From Lachnospiraceae bacterium UBA1755 (GTDB taxonomy: Bacteria; Bacillota; Clostridia; Lachnospirales; Lachnospiraceae): 13,077 nucleotides of DNA. A program made the translations under genes and the position numbers. Below are positions 1 through 6,687 of this stretch, one piece after another. Every line of letters begins with the position of its first letter. Within the stretch, counting starts at the first letter, position 1. Below the pieces are notes generated by a model. That model did not search any database. It worked only from the letters and a program-made list of their open reading frames with translations, and was not told where the DNA came from. The stretch covers positions 1 through 13,077 of the forward strand of contig DCHJ01000023.1 in the NCBI GenBank assembly GCA_002314805.1, written 5' to 3'.

Positions 1-32
1 TTTCATAGATCATTTGACGCTACCACCCGTCT

Positions 33-52
33 GCTGTGTTTACTGACACAGC
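33..52. other. Small hairpin, role unknown
   Basis: GCTGTGT (33-39) and ACACAGC (46-52) form a perfect 7-bp stem with a 6-base loop. It lies about 250 bases past the PP2C stop. Neither side has a T-tract, so it does not look like an intrinsic terminator. Confidence 0.35.
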
Positions 53-77
53 CGTATCGCTCCGGCCTTACATCCGG

Positions 78-299
78 CTGCACTGTCTTTGTCGCTCCGC
101 CTGCATTCCTACTGCCCGGCTGCATGTACGCTTCCTGTCACGCTGCATCAGTTTATATCTCCCTGATGCTGTCTCCCACATCTCCGACTCGTCAGGCCTG
201 CACCGCCTCTGTCACTCCGCCTGCATTCCGCTGTCCTGCTGCATATACACTTCCTGTCATGCTGCATCTGCTTATATCTCCCCGATGCTGCCTCCCGGT
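78..299. repeat. 120-bp tandem duplication downstream of the PP2C gene
   Basis: The block starting at 78 (CTGCACTGTCTTTGTCGCTC) recurs with substitutions at 198 (CTGCACCGCCTCTGTCACTC), giving an exact 120-base offset. The second copy stays alignable for about 100 bases and ends at the PP2C stop codon. Shared landmarks are CTCCGCCTGCATTCC, CTTCCTGTCA and TTATATCTCCC. The copies have diverged, so this is an old duplication. The first copy contains the inverted repeat GCATCAG/CTGATGC, which the second copy has partly lost. Short open frames cross the region on both strands but follow the repeat and lack convincing ribosome binding sites. Bases 1-77 hold only a small hairpin (33-52) that I can point to. 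Confidence 0.8.
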
Positions 300-1049
300 T
301 CAGACACTCAGCAAGATCAGAGACAGGTTGTCAGGAGCACCCGATTCAAACACGCTCTCCGTTATCCTGCTGCTGCAGTCTTCCAGATCACCATCTCCAA
401 CAGTTCTTTCAAGCCCTGAATAAAGGATCTGATCATCCACGTACTTATATATTCCGTCACTGCATATCGCAAATGCCGTAGTACATTCGATACAGTCACA
501 CCTCACCGTACATGTAAAATCACGGCTGACACCGACAGCGCGGCTCAGCCTCCCGTAGTTGGGATCGCTGACGATCTCCTCATCGGACAGCCCTCTTATA
601 TTATCCGGATTGTTTTCCCATACATCGTCAGTACTGATGATATCGATGAATATTCCCCCGCCTGCCACATCATCCGTGACCCTGTAGCACCTGCTGTCAC
701 CTGCTGTCAGCAGTGCATAGCCGGGGCCGTCCACCCACAGCAGGACCACAGTGGAGCCGCAGACTGCACCTGCCGGTGTCTCGCAGAATATTTCGGAATT
801 TGCTTCTGCCAGCATCTGCTTAAGAGACTCTACCGCCCCGAAGAAATCCATTTCATAAAAGCAGCCTGACTGCCACCAGCTTTCAGCAAAATTCCTTATC
901 GTCCTGCTGGCTCTGGCCCCGTCTTCATGACCCCCCATACCGTCTGCGACCATGAAGAGCCCTTTTTCTCCCTCACATCCGCAGAAAACCGAATCCTGGT
1001 TTTCTGCGTTGATGAGTCCGGCATCACTGTAAGCAAAATACTCCTTCAT
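300..1049 (-). CDS. PP2C-family serine/threonine protein phosphatase
   Basis: A 249-residue cytoplasmic metal-dependent (PPM/PP2C) phosphatase, which removes phosphate from Ser/Thr in proteins. The metal-binding motifs are all visible: NQD at 17-19, VADGMGGH at 34-41 (D36, G37), GDSR at 117-120, SDG at 197-199 and the terminal APDN at 238-241. The length fits the single-domain bacterial type (Stp/PrpC class). I start it at the ATG at 1049 because GGAG lies 6 bases upstream. The longer TTG start at 1085 has no such site and would overlap the upstream hairpin. It lies 121 bases downstream of the VWA-FHA gene on the same strand. PP2C enzymes and FHA readers commonly act on the same phosphorylated proteins, so a shared pathway is likely. 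No Hanks-type kinase is in the window; the partner kinase is inferred. No terminator follows the stop. Confidence 0.93.
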   Translation of the reverse strand: MKEYFAYSDAGLINAENQDSVFCGCEGEKGLFMVADGMGGHEDGARASRTIRNFAESWWQSGCFYEMDFFGAVESLKQMLAEANSEIFCETPAGAVCGSTVVLLWVDGPGYALLTAGDSRCYRVTDDVAGGGIFIDIISTDDVWENNPDNIRGLSDEEIVSDPNYGRLSRAVGVSRDFTCTVRCDCIECTTAFAICSDGIYKYVDDQILYSGLERTVGDGDLEDCSSRITESVFESGAPDNLSLILLSV

Positions 1050-1085
1050 TTCCTTCTCCGTCCGAATAGCTTTCCTCAGTACCAA

Positions 1086-1123
1086 ATGATACAGTCCCTA
1101 TGTGCCCACCGGAACTGTATCAT
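1086..1123 (-). promoter_or_regulatory. 13-bp hairpin in the leader of the PP2C gene
   Basis: ATGATACAGT and ACTGTATCAT are perfect 10-base inverted arms (1086-1095, 1114-1123). Read as minus-strand RNA, the stem extends to 13 pairs (1086-1098 with 1111-1123): one U-G wobble, then two C-G pairs, around a 12-base loop. The same position is a C/A mismatch on the plus strand, so the structure suits RNA in the sense of the genes. It ends 37 bases before the PP2C start codon. No T-run follows, so it is not an ordinary terminator. It could set relative expression of the two genes, stabilise the 3' part of the mRNA, or be an operator. A smaller hairpin (CCTGA/TCAGG, 1149-1162) sits just after the VWA-FHA stop. 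Confidence 0.6.
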
Positions 1124-1170
1124 CTGATGCATTATCAATATTCTGTTTCCTGAAACGTCAGGTTTCTGTC

Positions 1171-3312
1171 TTATGCCCTTATTTCCACAGTGAACGTAAG
1201 CCGGCCGAGCCCCAGTCTTGAGCCTGATTTGATCTCCACATCAGAAGTGATCTTCTCACCGTCAACAACAGTTCCGTTGGTCTTGCTCTTATTCTGAATC
1301 AGGATCTTATCATCCTTCTGATAAATAAGGCAGTGCTCTCCGGAAACAGTCTCTTCGTAGTTCAGTCTTACCTGACAGTTCTGATTGTATCCCACCAGTA
1401 CCGGTGAATTAAGCGATACTTCAAATTTCTTATATGCATTTGCCATATCCTGAAGTACCAGTATCCTTGAAGGTACAGCTTCATCAGTCATCATCACTGT
1501 GCGGCGTGCCGGCTGATCATTTATCGTTATTGTACGGCGCTCCTGAGTCTGCTGCGGTGCTGCTGCCTGAGATGTCTGCGCTGCCTGCTGTGGTGCTGCC
1601 TGCGGGCGTACCTGCTGTGCCTGCTGCGGCATTCCCACCGGACGTGTCTGCGCTGCCTGCTGCGGCATTCCCTGCGGACGTACCTGCTGTGCCTGCTGCG
1701 GCATTCCCTGCGGACGCATCTGCGGTGCCTGCTGCGGCATTCCCTGCGGACGCATCTGCTGCGGCTGCTGTGGTGCTCCCTGCGGACGCATCTGCTGCGG
1801 CATTCCCTGCGGACGCATCTGCTGCGGCTGCTGTGGTGCTCCCTGCGGACGTACCTGCTGCGGCATTCCCTGCGGACGTGCCTGCGGTGCCTGTGCCTGC
1901 GGCTGCATTGGCGTTCCGCGCGGGATAGTTCCGTTTTGCGATGCCATTACGGTTGCTCCCGGTCTTGCACCGTTCTGTGCCCTGCCGGATGCCGAAGTCA
2001 CATTCTGCCTCAGCTGATTATCCATCTTTGCCTTCTGCGCTGCAGCTCTGTTTTCTGCTGCTTTTGCTTTTACTGCTGCAGCTCTTTTCTTCTTCTTGTC
2101 TGAAGAGATCAGTATCACTGCAGCTATTGCACCTATAAGGACTATGATACCGATCAGCACCGGAAGAAAATATTTGCTGTCTCTGAACTTTTCAAAAAGA
2201 GTTTTGTCTTCGTCATCTTCCTCATCTTCATCGTCAGACTCTGTATCCTCTGCGTCTTCTGCTTCCGCTTCCTTATCGTCTTCTTCTGCAGGCTCTTCCG
2301 ATATCTCTTCCGATGCCGCTGCCGCGATCTCTCCGGCAGCCGTTTCCTCAGAATATGACGGCTCCTCTGCTGCTTCTTTTGCAGGAGCTGCTTCCTCTGC
2401 CGGCGCAGCAGCCGCTCCCGACTTTATCGAAGGCATCTGTACCTGTACGGTATCCTTCAGATCGCCGCCCGGCGTCTTTATCGTAAGCTTTACACCCTTT
2501 ATCGTTCCGTCACAGTCAGCTGCCTCAGGCTCAAGCACTACTTTGAGCGCATCGTTGGTCCCTGCCACTCCGGTCACAACAGTCATAGGTGTTACTATAT
2601 CATCCATCATGAAGGCTTCCGCACCTGTCATACGCGCCATTGCAGACATATCCTTTATCTGCTCACTGTCTGCACTGCCGCCGCAGCCAATCGTGTATAT
2701 CGGGTATGGGTGAGCCTCGATTAATTTGTACAGCTCATTCTTTGAATATCCGAGATAGTTATTGTCTACTCCGTCAGAGATAAGCACTATCCTGGTGAAT
2801 ACAGGATCCTCCCGCTCATTAAGCTGGGTAAGGAGCTCATACATCGCATCTGTGATATATGTATCCTGATTCACAAACTCTATTCCGTCAATGGCCTGCT
2901 TGGTCCTGGAATAGTCATCGCTGTCCTGAAGCACGTAGTCTACATCCTTATCAAAGGTCGCCACCGTAAACTGCTCTCCCGGGATACGGTTGGCAACGAT
3001 CTCTGTCATGATCTCCTTGATCCTGTCACGATACTGCTCCTTGATGGAAAGTGAATTATCCAGCATAAATACTGTCCTTAACGGGACACTGTCCAGAGCA
3101 GCCGCCGATACAGAAATATCCTTCGGCTCTCCTGTTCCGATAAGCGCATCTATCTCGGCATACTCGCCCGGATCCTGCACATAAAGTACTATCTTATCAT
3201 CGTCTGTGCCAAAGCTGAGGACCTTTCCAGGCTCAGCGGCGAACACTGTGCCGGCTGCAAATATACAGGCCATCAGCACTGCCGTCAACATCAAAATGCC
3301 CAATTTTTTCAT
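1171..3312 (-). CDS. Membrane-anchored VWA-FHA domain protein
   Basis: A 713-residue single-pass membrane protein that could carry an outside signal to phosphoprotein partners inside. In order: signal peptide (1-25, ending VFA); extracellular von Willebrand A domain (about 78-240) with an intact metal site, DNSLS at 85-89, T151 and D180; a linker rich in Ala and Glu, ending in a strongly acidic run (about 300-370); one membrane span (381-402) followed by KKKKR; a Pro/Gln repeat region (about 478-590); and a C-terminal FHA domain (about 615-712) with SGEH at 657-660 and NGT at 679-681. FHA domains read phosphothreonine. The usual N-terminal Gly-Arg of the fold appears here as Gly-Tyr (641-642), so strict phosphopeptide binding is not assured. 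I chose the ATG at 3312 because GGAGGAG precedes it by 7 bases and the signal peptide starts there; the 17 extra residues of the longer frame are not signal-like. It is followed by a PP2C gene. Confidence 0.9.
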   Translation of the reverse strand: MKKLGILMLTAVLMACIFAAGTVFAAEPGKVLSFGTDDDKIVLYVQDPGEYAEIDALIGTGEPKDISVSAAALDSVPLRTVFMLDNSLSIKEQYRDRIKEIMTEIVANRIPGEQFTVATFDKDVDYVLQDSDDYSRTKQAIDGIEFVNQDTYITDAMYELLTQLNEREDPVFTRIVLISDGVDNNYLGYSKNELYKLIEAHPYPIYTIGCGGSADSEQIKDMSAMARMTGAEAFMMDDIVTPMTVVTGVAGTNDALKVVLEPEAADCDGTIKGVKLTIKTPGGDLKDTVQVQMPSIKSGAAAAPAEEAAPAKEAAEEPSYSEETAAGEIAAAASEEISEEPAEEDDKEAEAEDAEDTESDDEDEEDDEDKTLFEKFRDSKYFLPVLIGIIVLIGAIAAVILISSDKKKKRAAAVKAKAAENRAAAQKAKMDNQLRQNVTSASGRAQNGARPGATVMASQNGTIPRGTPMQPQAQAPQARPQGMPQQVRPQGAPQQPQQMRPQGMPQQMRPQGAPQQPQQMRPQGMPQQAPQMRPQGMPQQAQQVRPQGMPQQAAQTRPVGMPQQAQQVRPQAAPQQAAQTSQAAAPQQTQERRTITINDQPARRTVMMTDEAVPSRILVLQDMANAYKKFEVSLNSPVLVGYNQNCQVRLNYEETVSGEHCLIYQKDDKILIQNKSKTNGTVVDGEKITSDVEIKSGSRLGLGRLTFTVEIRA
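1543..1881 (-). repeat. In-frame RPQGMPQQ repeats of the VWA-FHA protein
   Basis: Residues 478 to about 590 of the VWA-FHA protein consist of about nine units of the form (M/V/T/A)RP(Q/V)G(M/A)PQQ. They alternate between 8-9-residue units and 12-residue units extended by PQQ, AQQ or AAQ, and the last part is degraded. At DNA level the units are imperfect repeats of 27 and 36 bases, all multiples of three. The segment lies between the membrane span and the FHA domain, so it is a flexible cytoplasmic spacer whose length could change by slippage or recombination without breaking the frame. Confidence 0.9.
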
Positions 3313-3353
3313 AGTATTGCTCCTCCGTCCAGAATATGATGAAACCATAACTA

Positions 3354-3382
3354 ATTTTAACATATATTCCCGTACATTCCAC
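3354..3382 (-). promoter_or_regulatory. Probable promoter of the VWA-FHA/PP2C pair
   Basis: On the minus strand TAAAAT (3354-3359) is preceded by TG and one base, giving an extended -10 (TGTTAAAAT). A poor -35 (GTGGAA, 3377-3382) lies 17 bases further upstream. Transcription would begin near 3347, about 35 bases before the start codon. The case rests on the extended -10. Confidence 0.45.
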
Positions 3383-3463
3383 GGTTTTATCCCATTTTTT
3401 GTGGCTTTTCGTTACTATTCTGTGACCGGCCAATGCACTTGCTGCTGCGGACGTATGGATATG

Positions 3464-3541
3464 ATTCAGAAGCAAAAATATCATTACGATGCAATTCTGA
3501 ATGCATTTTGCAATGTTACCGGTCATGGGCTGAACAGTAAC
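3464..3541 (-). other. Structured element between two genes, type unknown
   Basis: As minus-strand RNA, GUUACUGUUCA and UGACCGGUAAC (3531-3541 and 3515-3525) pair over 11 positions with two G-U wobbles around a 5-base loop. Next to it ATTCAGAA (3464-3471) and TTCTGAAT (3495-3502) form a second inverted pair. The element lies between the terminator of the HTH gene and the predicted promoter of the VWA-FHA gene, so it is probably outside the main transcripts. It may be a dispersed repeat or a small-RNA remnant. The open frames across it have no support as genes. Confidence 0.45.
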
Positions 3542-3577
3542 GGCTTTTCCACGGACTCAAATATAAAAAACGACAGC

Positions 3578-3606
3578 AAAAAGCGGACAGTACACTGTCT
3601 GTCCGC
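3578..3606 (-). terminator. Rho-independent terminator of the HTH regulator gene
   Basis: On the minus strand, nine bases after the stop codon, GCGGACAG and CTGTCCGC (3599-3606, 3583-3590) form a perfect 8-bp GC-rich stem with an 8-base loop, followed at once by TTTTT (3578-3582). It isolates the regulator gene from the VWA-FHA gene downstream. Its arm sequence resembles the palindrome in front of the same gene (5141-5155). Confidence 0.88.
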
Positions 3607-3614
3607 GGCGGATT

Positions 3615-5126
3615 TTATTCTCCTGCTTTTTCTGCCTGTGTCACCTCAAGCAGATCTATATAATCTTCGATCTCGGTCAGGATATCCGACAATGGTCCTG
3701 CATCTGCAGCTGTCCTGAAGTATTCCGTCAGTCCCTCTGCTATCATCGGATTATCATCCGTCAGCAGCGATCCGCTGCCGGAAGTCTGTACAATATATGC
3801 CCTCCCGTTTTTTACCGCCGATACGGAAAGTCCCTCCGGGAATTCCCGTATCAGCGACAGTCTGTAATTCGGTTCATGCTTTGCCTTTATCACTGCCGCC
3901 TTAAGCAGTGAAGCGTATTCCTCCCTGGTATAACACAGAGAAGCATTTCCGGCGAGAGCTCCGAAAAGGACAGGGATCTTTCCCGCCTTCACCGCACTTC
4001 TTTCCGGAAGGACGATACAGTCATTCACCCGTATACCCCTTTTCAGCTTTTCGGCATATCTTTTCTTGGTCTCCCGGACATAAGTTCTGAATATCCCATT
4101 CCCGCACCTGAGTTCTATCTGCGATGCCAGCCTCTCCGACAGCAGAAACGCCGAAGGAGCCGAGCTGAGGAAATAGCTTTCTTCTTCCTTTGATTCATAC
4201 TCTCTGATAAACTGCAGGAAGCTGTCTCCGGTACCGCAGATCTCAGTGCCGAATACAGGATAGCTCTTTGCCAGATAGTCTCTGAACATTTTCTCATAAG
4301 GCGCTATCGCCGCTGCCTGAGTGGTGAAATGAACCGGCATGCCATCTATGCTGTCTCTTGTAGTAATACCATCGATCTCAAATGTATCAGGTGCCAGAAA
4401 CAGACAGCCGTGCATAAATCCTTCTTCGCCCCTGAAGCTGTAGATATGCAGCCTGCCAAAGCTAAACAGCGGAAGCCACGTGAATATCCCCTTGATAAGC
4501 TCCTCCTGCTTCATGTTGGACCCGATGATCAGATCGACCGGGATACCTCTCTTAAGAAGCCGGCTGATGATGTGCATCCACTCGTTCTGGAAAGCCGGAT
4601 CGTCATGAAACCACCTTGTATCCTCGTTGATGAAGAACATCAGCGGTGCATCATGCTCCTCCACGTCAAATTTTCTGAGGAACCTCAGCACCACCTCTCT
4701 GCGTCCGTCTGCTCCCACGCGGCAGATGTGCATATCATCGTCTGTACGGTCTCTTACAACAATTCTTCTTTCATATGCCGGAAACTTCGCGAAAAATCCG
4801 GCACTAAGACGCCTGCTGCCGTCTGTCATCCACTCTGCCAGAAGCCTGACTGCCCTGTCCTCCCTGCAGCACAGCCCCGGACCGGTATCAAGCAGATACT
4901 CCGCCGCCTGCTGCATATTTTTGTCTTCCTTTATCCGGGAAACAAAATAGCGGGATGCCTGTCTTGAAAAATCCTCAACATCCGAAGGGAGTCTCCTCCC
5001 TTTTCTGAATCTGCTGATATTGGAACCGTCATAGCCCAGTGCCTTGCCCAGGTCGATATTTGTTGATTCTGTTATCCTCAGCAGCAGATCAAGCTTCCCA
5101 CTAAAAACCGAACTGTCAATCCCCAT
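3615..5126 (-). CDS. Large HTH regulator with uncharacterised C-terminal region
   Basis: A 503-residue predicted soluble protein. Residues about 9-50 look like a Cro/XRE-type helix-turn-helix: IDLGKALGYDGSNISRFRKG is a classic turn and recognition helix. The remaining 450 residues match no domain I can name. They include a segment around 190-245 (RGIPVDLIIGSN, then FTWLPLFSFGRLHIYSFRG and LFLAPDTF) that recalls an uncharacterised group of clostridial HTH proteins, from memory only. No membrane spans are evident. Two ATGs compete. I prefer 5126, which has GGAG 6 bases upstream. The ATG at 5138, four codons earlier, has a palindrome where its ribosome binding site should be. The gene stands alone, with its own terminator and an operator-like palindrome at its 5' end, so autoregulation is likely. 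Its targets are unknown. Confidence 0.8.
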   Translation of the reverse strand: MGIDSSVFSGKLDLLLRITESTNIDLGKALGYDGSNISRFRKGRRLPSDVEDFSRQASRYFVSRIKEDKNMQQAAEYLLDTGPGLCCREDRAVRLLAEWMTDGSRRLSAGFFAKFPAYERRIVVRDRTDDDMHICRVGADGRREVVLRFLRKFDVEEHDAPLMFFINEDTRWFHDDPAFQNEWMHIISRLLKRGIPVDLIIGSNMKQEELIKGIFTWLPLFSFGRLHIYSFRGEEGFMHGCLFLAPDTFEIDGITTRDSIDGMPVHFTTQAAAIAPYEKMFRDYLAKSYPVFGTEICGTGDSFLQFIREYESKEEESYFLSSAPSAFLLSERLASQIELRCGNGIFRTYVRETKKRYAEKLKRGIRVNDCIVLPERSAVKAGKIPVLFGALAGNASLCYTREEYASLLKAAVIKAKHEPNYRLSLIREFPEGLSVSAVKNGRAYIVQTSGSGSLLTDDNPMIAEGLTEYFRTAADAGPLSDILTEIEDYIDLLEVTQAEKAGE

Positions 5127-5140
5127 ACCAATCTCCATTT

Positions 5141-5155
5141 CGCGGACTGTCCGCG
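5141..5155. promoter_or_regulatory. Operator-like palindrome before the HTH gene
   Basis: CGCGGAC-T-GTCCGCG is a perfect inverted repeat, 7 bases per arm around one central base. It ends 14 bases before the preferred start codon. Its place beside a gene for an HTH protein makes it a good candidate self-operator. It could also hinder ribosome access as a short RNA hairpin. A weak -10-like TATAAG lies upstream on the minus strand (5200-5205), without a credible -35. Confidence 0.55.
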
Positions 5156-5228
5156 GTACAAGCAGTGACGAAGCCCCCCTTCTTCATTCACATTGCTCTC
5201 TTATACATACCCGTCCGATATACAGGTA

Positions 5229-5328
5229 CTATGTACTATCCCTTCTGTGTACGGCAGGTTCATCATCCACAGCAGCTTCGTGCGATTCCTGCGGCTTCAC
5301 AGCTGCACCGTCTGACTCCGGTGCATCA
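5229..5328 (-). other. Coding-like +1-frame tail and hairpin after the second CNNM gene
   Basis: Directly past the CNNM stop, the +1 frame stays open for 32 codons to a TAG at 5229-5231. It has the codon pattern of real genes here (many GNN codons) and an acidic, Ala-rich product beginning DAPESDGAAV, as is common for tails of this family. TGCACCG (5304-5310) and CGGTGCA (5319-5325) form a perfect 7-bp stem with an 8-base loop immediately after the TGA. No T-run follows. Either the gene has suffered a terminal frameshift or sequence error, or a few ribosomes shift frame here. Confidence 0.4.
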
Positions 5329-6687
5329 GTCAAGCTCAGCCAGTAATTTTTCCACGCGGTGATCTCCTACTTCAAGCACTCTGAACCTGATGACTGCAGG
5401 AGGCTCGTCGCTTCCGTCGATGGTTTCCTTGACCCACTCGAAGGTCTCGCCCGCCTGCGGATAATGCTCCAGCATCTCGATTGCCCATCCGCCTGCTGTA
5501 TCCGACTCATAGTCATCCGCAATGTCCTCGTCCTCTCCTATAAGCTCGAAGAAATCATAGAGATTCATATCTCCGTCTATCCTTAGCTCATTGGCACCCA
5601 CTCGCACCGCGTCCTTTTCCACTATATCATTCTCATCCCAGATCTCGCCTACGATCTCCTCCAGCACATCCTCCATGGTGATGACACCGTCGGTACCTCC
5701 GTATTCATCTGTGACTATCGCCAGATGCTGACGCTCCTTTCTCAGAGTACTGAGCACCTCGGGAAGCTTTGATGTCTTATATACAAAGCATGGCGGTGAC
5801 AGTATACTCCTTATCATATCCTTTGTGATCATGTCACTGAGCTGTCCTTCTCCGCCGTTCATGATCTCACTGTCCATGATATTGCCGCTGCCGCTCCCGA
5901 TACGTCCGTCCGCAAGCCTGCAGCACTGCTGATAGAAGCTGTTGAGATGCAGCGTGCCGATGATGTTGTCAACTGAATCCTCGTAAACCGGAAGCCTCGT
6001 GTACCTGGTCTGCGAAGTCTGCTTCAGTATCTCTTCGATCGAATCATCGATATCGATGGCATCCATGTCAACCCTTGAGGTCATCACTTCCGAAGCGGAT
6101 GTATCCGCAAAATCTATCGCGTTCTGCAAAAGCTCGCTCTGATCCTCATCGATTATACCCTCATCCTCCGCGGTCTCGATGATAGACTGGAACTCCTCCA
6201 CCTGCTCGTCCTCGTCCGGCTCTTCCTCCCTGGCTTTACCGGCGATAAGAGCTACCAGCTTCACGACCACCCATACGATCGGGAAAAAGACGGTCATGAG
6301 CACACGTATAAACGGCGCATAAACAAGGGCCAGCGTATTGGGCTTCTTCTTCGCTATTATCTTAGGGATAGTCTCCCCGAAGATGATGATGAGCAGAGTC
6401 ACCACGATGGTACCGATCCATGCAAGACTGTCACTTCCCGTAAGGAGCATGATCAGCACCGATGTCAGGGACGAGCTTGCGATATTGACCAGATTGTTGC
6501 CTATGAGGATGGTGCTCAGCGCCTCGTCAAAATGACGGATGATATAAAGCGCCTTCTTAGCTCTCCTGTCCTCACTGTTCTGCAGCCTCAGCTCATTGCT
6601 GGAAGAGTAACTCATCTCCGAGGATGAGAACAGATACGATCCGGCTATACATGCGATTATTCCGACAATTACAGCGATGCCTATCAT
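5326..6687 (-). CDS. CNNM/CorC-type transporter: DUF21, two CBS, CorC_HlyC
   Basis: A 453-residue membrane protein of the hemolysin-C/CNNM family, whose characterised members export or balance Mg2+ and related divalent cations. In order: DUF21 membrane region (1-150), with hydrophobic segments near 1-20, 60-83, 87-105 and 118-148 and the family motif FGETIPK at 103-109; an acidic linker (about 151-185) containing EDEGIIDEDQ; a CBS pair (about 200-350) ending in DEYGGTDGVITMEDVLEEIV; and a CorC_HlyC domain (about 357-450). A Gly/Ser-rich insert (about 258-290) separates the CBS motifs. CBS pairs usually bind ATP-Mg2+ and gate transport. The start codon overlaps the stop of the upstream paralogue as ATGA, so translation is coupled. 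Length is normal for the family. A coding-like tail in another frame follows the stop (5229-5328). Confidence 0.93.
   Translation of the reverse strand: MIGIAVIVGIIACIAGSYLFSSSEMSYSSSNELRLQNSEDRRAKKALYIIRHFDEALSTILIGNNLVNIASSSLTSVLIMLLTGSDSLAWIGTIVVTLLIIIFGETIPKIIAKKKPNTLALVYAPFIRVLMTVFFPIVWVVVKLVALIAGKAREEEPDEDEQVEEFQSIIETAEDEGIIDEDQSELLQNAIDFADTSASEVMTSRVDMDAIDIDDSIEEILKQTSQTRYTRLPVYEDSVDNIIGTLHLNSFYQQCCRLADGRIGSGSGNIMDSEIMNGGEGQLSDMITKDMIRSILSPPCFVYKTSKLPEVLSTLRKERQHLAIVTDEYGGTDGVITMEDVLEEIVGEIWDENDIVEKDAVRVGANELRIDGDMNLYDFFELIGEDEDIADDYESDTAGGWAIEMLEHYPQAGETFEWVKETIDGSDEPPAVIRFRVLEVGDHRVEKLLAELD

Noticed and set aside
36..423. Overlapping plus-strand frames at the left end
   Set aside because: They follow the 120-bp duplication into the antisense of the PP2C gene and have no ribosome binding site.
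1047..1085. TTG start at 1085 for the PP2C gene
   Set aside because: ATG 1049 has a well-placed GGAG; the longer form adds 12 residues with no support.
1434..1928. Ala/Pro-rich plus-strand frame
   Set aside because: Antisense shadow of the RPQ repeat of the VWA-FHA gene.
2096..2713. Ser/Ala-rich plus-strand frame
   Set aside because: Antisense shadow of the acidic linker and VWA region; a poly-Ser run is what antisense Glu/Asp codons give.
3250..3312. Lipoprotein signal in the VWA-FHA protein (LMAC near residue 16)
   Set aside because: Met at the -2 position is not standard, and hydrophobic sequence continues to a normal VFA cleavage site.
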